A DNA stretch of 64,000 bases from positions 6,944,001 through 7,008,000 of the forward strand of contig NC_133295.1 in NCBI RefSeq assembly GCF_005239225.2, given 5' to 3'. Source of the DNA: Populus alba. Taxonomy: Eukaryota > Streptophyta > Magnoliopsida > Malpighiales > Salicaceae. A program made the position numbers and the translations under genes. The notes under the pieces are model-generated. The model was not told the DNA's origin and ran no database searches. It saw only the letters and a list, made by a program, of their open reading frames with translations. This document shows, piece by piece, positions 60,101 through 64,000 of this stretch. Numbering within the stretch: the stretch's first letter is position 1; each line of letters opens with the position of its first letter.

Positions 60101-62959
60101 TTTATTCCATGATTGGTGCAACAGTGGTTCTGTCTTAGAAATTGGAAACTATCTGAATGATGAACATATATGTTTCACAGGCAGAAAGGGAGCTTATGGT
60201 TTTGGACATTAAAGTTAAGCTGCAGGTAAAACTTCTATTCCTTTTAGAATGCTAATGAGTTATCTGGGTATTTCTAGTGTTTTACACATTTAGTAGTGCC
60301 TGTTATTACGTTGCTGGATTTGATGTTAATGCTGATTTTTTAGAGACTTGTTCTTTCTTGGAGATTCTTATATTTCAAACCATGTATCATGTTATAATCT
60401 TAAAATGTAATAACCTTTATTAAATAGATTTAACCTTTAAGCATTCCATTCTTAGATTCAGGGAGAAGGTTTTGTTCCTAACTAGAGTTTCCCTTCTCAT
60501 TCTTGGTTGGACAAATAGAATCAAACAGAATACCAAGCATAGCTCTAGGTGGCATTCTATCATATCAGCCTCTTGAATGCTTGTTTATAATGGTGATAAA
60601 CTTCACCTGCGAAAATTTCTTTTTCATGGTCTTTATTTTGCTCCTGTATTCATGGGTTTGGGATGGGTGTTGTTACTGTTGTATTCTCTGAATTGAAGAC
60701 AAAGGTCTTACATGTAATTCAACGTGTTATGCAATTGATTAAGTTCATAGAGGCTAGGAAGTATTATTTAACTTTTCAAAGATGCAACTTTCATTTGTGC
60801 AATATTAATATTACCTTCAGAATATGCAACAAAAGGTAATATTTAGGTGTGAATCTGTTTCTATTTCTGTGCTTCTGTGATGTAGGAAACAAAATGTAAT
60901 TTTTTCTTTTTAAGAATTTCAAGTTGATTAAAATTGCTCATATTGCTATGGTCTTCTTTCCATAATTACATATTGTTTGAAGTATTATTTTTACTTCTAT
61001 GCAGGGATTGTGGCTTCGTCTTCTTAAACTGGGAGCTACTGACGACCCACTTTCATCATTTGAATATGGCACTATCCTTGGTATGATTCTACAAGAAGAT
61101 AAGCCTCTTACTGACACTTTTAGACGGCTATTTTGTGCCTTTCAATTCTCAATTTCATTTGCTTTATAGTTTTGAAGAATACTGCTAACCAATAGGCATT
61201 TTGTTTACTGGCTTTGCAGCATTGATTGAGTCTGACGCGGAGGGGATTGGTGGTAGTGGGTTTGTTGAATGTATAAGGGAGCATATACACTCAGTATGTA
61301 GGAGGGCATAAACTGATGGAATGTTTTCTGTGTTCACGATTAAGCTAACTTTTGGCTAAATGCATTATTGCAGGGATGGCATTGTCAATTGACCGATGAA
61401 CAGTTTATTGCAGTGAAAGAACTGGTATGTAGAAGCTACAACAGGGCTTTCTTTTGCAAGAAATAATTCCTATTTGTTGAAATGCTTAGTATATAGCTCT
61501 GGATTACATTGCAAAATTTTCATTGAACCTGAATTTGACTATGATTTTCGTAATGGATTTGATGATTTAACTTTTCTTTGTTGGATACCACTTGCAACTA
61601 AATTGTTGCCTCAGAATCTTAGTTTTTTCTATCCACCCTGGTGGTCCCTTTTACTGTGCGACCTTATGTGTTGACTTATCTAATTCCCCTAAATTTTATT
61701 TGTGTAAATTCAGCTTAAAACAGCAATTAATCGTGCAACATCCCGGAATGATGTGTCAACCATTAGAGACGCCCTTGAAGTATCTGCTGAGATGTATAAA
61801 AAAGATTCTAATAATGTTTCTGACTATGTCCAGCGCCATCTTATTTCTCTGTCTATATGGGAGGAGCTACGGTATGCCTATAGTAATTTTCTATTGAATT
61901 TCATTTATTTCTCATTAACTCTAATTTTTCAGTCTCTTGTAACTGGCATCAGCATTGCTTTAAACAAGGATTTGTTTTCATTTATCTTTCCCAGAGTCTA
62001 TTTTGATCTTATCATAACTTCCTACTATAGTTATTTTGCCTCTAGAGTTTCTTGTGTAATCTTTTCGTGGCATTTCTGTATTGAATTATTAATCTTTGCG
62101 AAGAAAAAAAATGGAAATTTTAGATGGTCTGTTTAATTATCTTGCAGGTTCTGGGAGGTGTTCTTTGAGTATCTAATGGAGCATTCTTCAAGCAAGTAAG
62201 GCTGCAATTCTGAACTATCTCTAATGCTTAAATCTTAATAGATTCTCATTATTTAACTATTTGCTGCCAAGTTTTTGTTGGTATTATAATAAAAACAACT
62301 GACTGCTTGTCAATCCTTCAAATTTGGTTTTTGTCAGTAATGCAGCTTCTGCCAGTGGTAAAGTTAATGTTCTGTCTTTTGAGTAATTGATAACAATAAC
62401 ATGCAGAAGTTAACAAGCATAATCCCTTGAGTTATCTGGTGGTTCTTGTTGTGAAAAAGCCATGTTAAATTCCAAAGAGCATTTATAGATAAAACCATTT
62501 TGCATGTTTTATATCTGCCATCTGCTCCATCTGCACTCATATAAAGAGAAAAATGGGAATGCAAAACATACAGCTGCTGAGTGCTAGGAGATAGGATGCA
62601 TGAAATTTAACCCTTCTTTCTGTTCTTTCCCTTCTTTCCTTGACGAAGGATTCTAACCAATTTCATCTTTTAGATATGGCCATAACAAGCTTCTGAGGTG
62701 TTATGCTCTTTTAATTTTACTGCAGGTCTGCCAATTATGCAGCCTCAGTGACAACACAGTTAATTCTGGTGGCTTTACACATGGTGGTCTTCTTTGTCTT
62801 TACTTTTTTACTGTCACATCTTTTTCCCTCCTGCGGGCTTCACCTGTTCTGATCATGTTTCATGTCATTGTGAAGGCTGGATTGGGACTTCCTGATACTG
62901 ATGCTTGGCACATGATTGAAACAATAGCAGAGAAGAACAATATTGGATACAAACAGTTT
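54130..62959 (+). CDS. DENN-domain protein (probable Rab GEF), 3'-incomplete
   Basis: Twenty-one exons fit one frame, 740 codons: 54130-54303, 54395-54488, 54788-54989, 55244-55385, 55511-55611, 56066-56129, 56353-56466, 58008-58228, 59115-59169, 59270-59353, 59488-59683, 59798-59924, 60041-60092, 60181-60225, 61005-61080, 61220-61293, 61374-61424, 61714-61871, 62148-62195, 62726-62783, 62876-62959. The start MGRLFEYFVVCGLGPE is the uDENN opening. The core DENN region is about residues 205-285 (FQPLVQCLDVDNLLKLFTAV, LLERRILLRSNKYSLL, PYMMGLHSS), and dDENN and helical parts follow. It matches the plant DENN (AEX-3) family of Arabidopsis At2g20320 and At5g35560, without the WD40 part of SCD1 in the visible portion. 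DENN proteins activate Rab GTPases in membrane traffic. The last donor (GTAAGT, 62960) opens an intron that runs past the window edge, so the C-terminus is missing. Confidence 0.94.
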
Positions 62960-64000
62960 GTAAGTTAACTCCTGTTTATATACTGCTTGACTAAGGTTTA
63001 ATTAAGATCCATGGTATTTGCGTTGGAACGTCCATTGTGACTGGACCTTTACATGTTTAAGCACAATATACTATTTGATTCAATAATGCCTTTTGGTTCT
63101 GATTTACTTAAAAGTTCTTGCAACTGAACAAACAAATGAATGTGTGATGTGCCATATCCTAAAGAAATAGAACAGTTTCCAGAAAGGAGTGGGTGTTAAA
63201 TAAACTATTTGGAACATAAGGATTCTGGAATAAATTGAATTTAGGTTTACTTGAAAGAAAAAATATGAATCAAGTATGTTCCATCCTAATAATTCTACCT
63301 GTAGCTCTTCTAGAGAGAGAGAGAGAGAGAACCATGGTGTCTAAAGTAAATGGAAAGAATTGTCAATGCTTCCCAACTCTTAATATAGGATTTGATAGCC
63401 AAGTAAGGCTGGCAGGGTTTCTCATTTTTCTCTGTTTTCCTAGTTGTATTTAGTAGAGTCAGATATCTAAAAAATATGAGCAGAGATAACCACTATTCTA
63501 GTAGCTGTCTTTTTCAAAACCTCAAGTTGAGTTATCTTACATCATTTTTTTTTTCATTTGAGCTATACATTGGAATAAAAAAAATTAATTGAGTAAATCA
63601 ATTCACAAATACCCATGTATTTAAACTATTTCAACACCAGTTATCAGAAGGGTATTTCTGGAAGTCAAATACTTCTTAGCAGCCCTTATGTTGGTTTCCT
63701 TGTAAGTGGAATGGTTCTTTGCATTCCAAATGGAAAAAAAAAAGTGTTATCTTTGTTCATTGCTTTAGCGCATTCATTAAACAATGTGAAGTTAGGAATC
63801 TGTAAAAGCATGTCACTAGATTTGGAGGACACTTCAATCATGATTGTCTGGTATGTTCAACTTTTATGGGCATGATAATCCTGTACACCTATGCTGTATA
63901 CTTGTGTGGAAAGTGATACAGAACTCGTTTATTTATGTTAGAAATGAAAGTTGAGCATTTCATGCATTTTGTGATAGAAATTGTACATAATTACTATTTC
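62960..64000 (+). other. Last visible intron of the DENN gene
   Basis: No further exon in frame is recognisable before the window ends. A (GA)n run lies at about 63313-63330. Plus-strand open stretches at 63235 and 63615 show no DENN similarity and are treated as intron noise. Confidence 0.6.

Noticed and set aside
1..64000. tRNA, rRNA or microRNA genes
   Set aside because: I saw no convincing cloverleaf, rRNA block or long foldback by eye. A dedicated structure search could still find some.
1..64000. A functional gene cluster linking the five host genes
   Set aside because: Their products belong to unrelated processes, they are spaced by repeats, and orientations are mixed, so simple chromosomal neighbourhood is the better explanation.

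Overview
The window is nuclear DNA from a flowering plant. Genes carry many short introns with GT..AG borders, intergenic DNA is very AT-rich, and there are plant LTR retrotransposons with tRNA-iMet primer sites, a LINE remnant and a CACTA-like element. Protein sequences and repeat style fit a woody rosid; I lean towards Populus/Salicaceae, but that is an impression that I could not test.

Layout. 1-15.4 kb is repeat territory: the edge of a minus-strand LTR element (1-330), an old Ty3/gypsy element with both LTRs (1665-8580) whose reverse transcriptase is split by a later LTR-like insertion, a 73-bp tandem repeat (about 10.14-10.43 kb), and a gypsy tail plus LTR remnant (about 13.65-14.54 kb). 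15.8-17.0 kb holds a two-exon MYB-related (SHAQKYF, SRM1/DIVARICATA type) transcription factor on the plus strand. It converges on a 16-exon minus-strand histone deacetylase of the HDA15 type (17.97-26.90 kb, 576 aa, RanBP2 zinc finger plus class II HDAC domain). 27.4-31.2 kb is AT-rich spacer. 31.7-36.25 kb is a 9-exon minus-strand alpha/beta-hydrolase lipase (693 aa) with a cluster of G-box/ACGT sites upstream. 38.4-40.65 kb has a roughly 32-bp minisatellite followed by a 5'-truncated Ty1/copia element with one 3' LTR. 41.3-42.86 kb is a 5-exon minus-strand GDSL esterase/lipase (347 aa); its upstream DNA carries a tandem duplication and then a 1.5-kb CACTA-like element. 45.2-46.1 kb is a minus-strand LINE tail. 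46-53.6 kb is AT-rich with degenerate direct repeats and an unassigned open region at about 49 kb. From 54.13 kb to the right edge is a DENN-domain gene on the plus strand; 21 exons (740 codons) are visible and it runs out of the window.

The five host genes are not an operon or cluster with a shared task: chromatin deacetylation, MYB transcription, two unrelated lipid/ester hydrolases and Rab-type membrane-trafficking control. I reconstructed exon borders by hand. In every multi-exon gene the phases add up to a single open frame, which is the main support for the models. I found no clearly new biological system; the most useful leads are the mobile-element structures, two repeat families and the promoter features listed in the findings.
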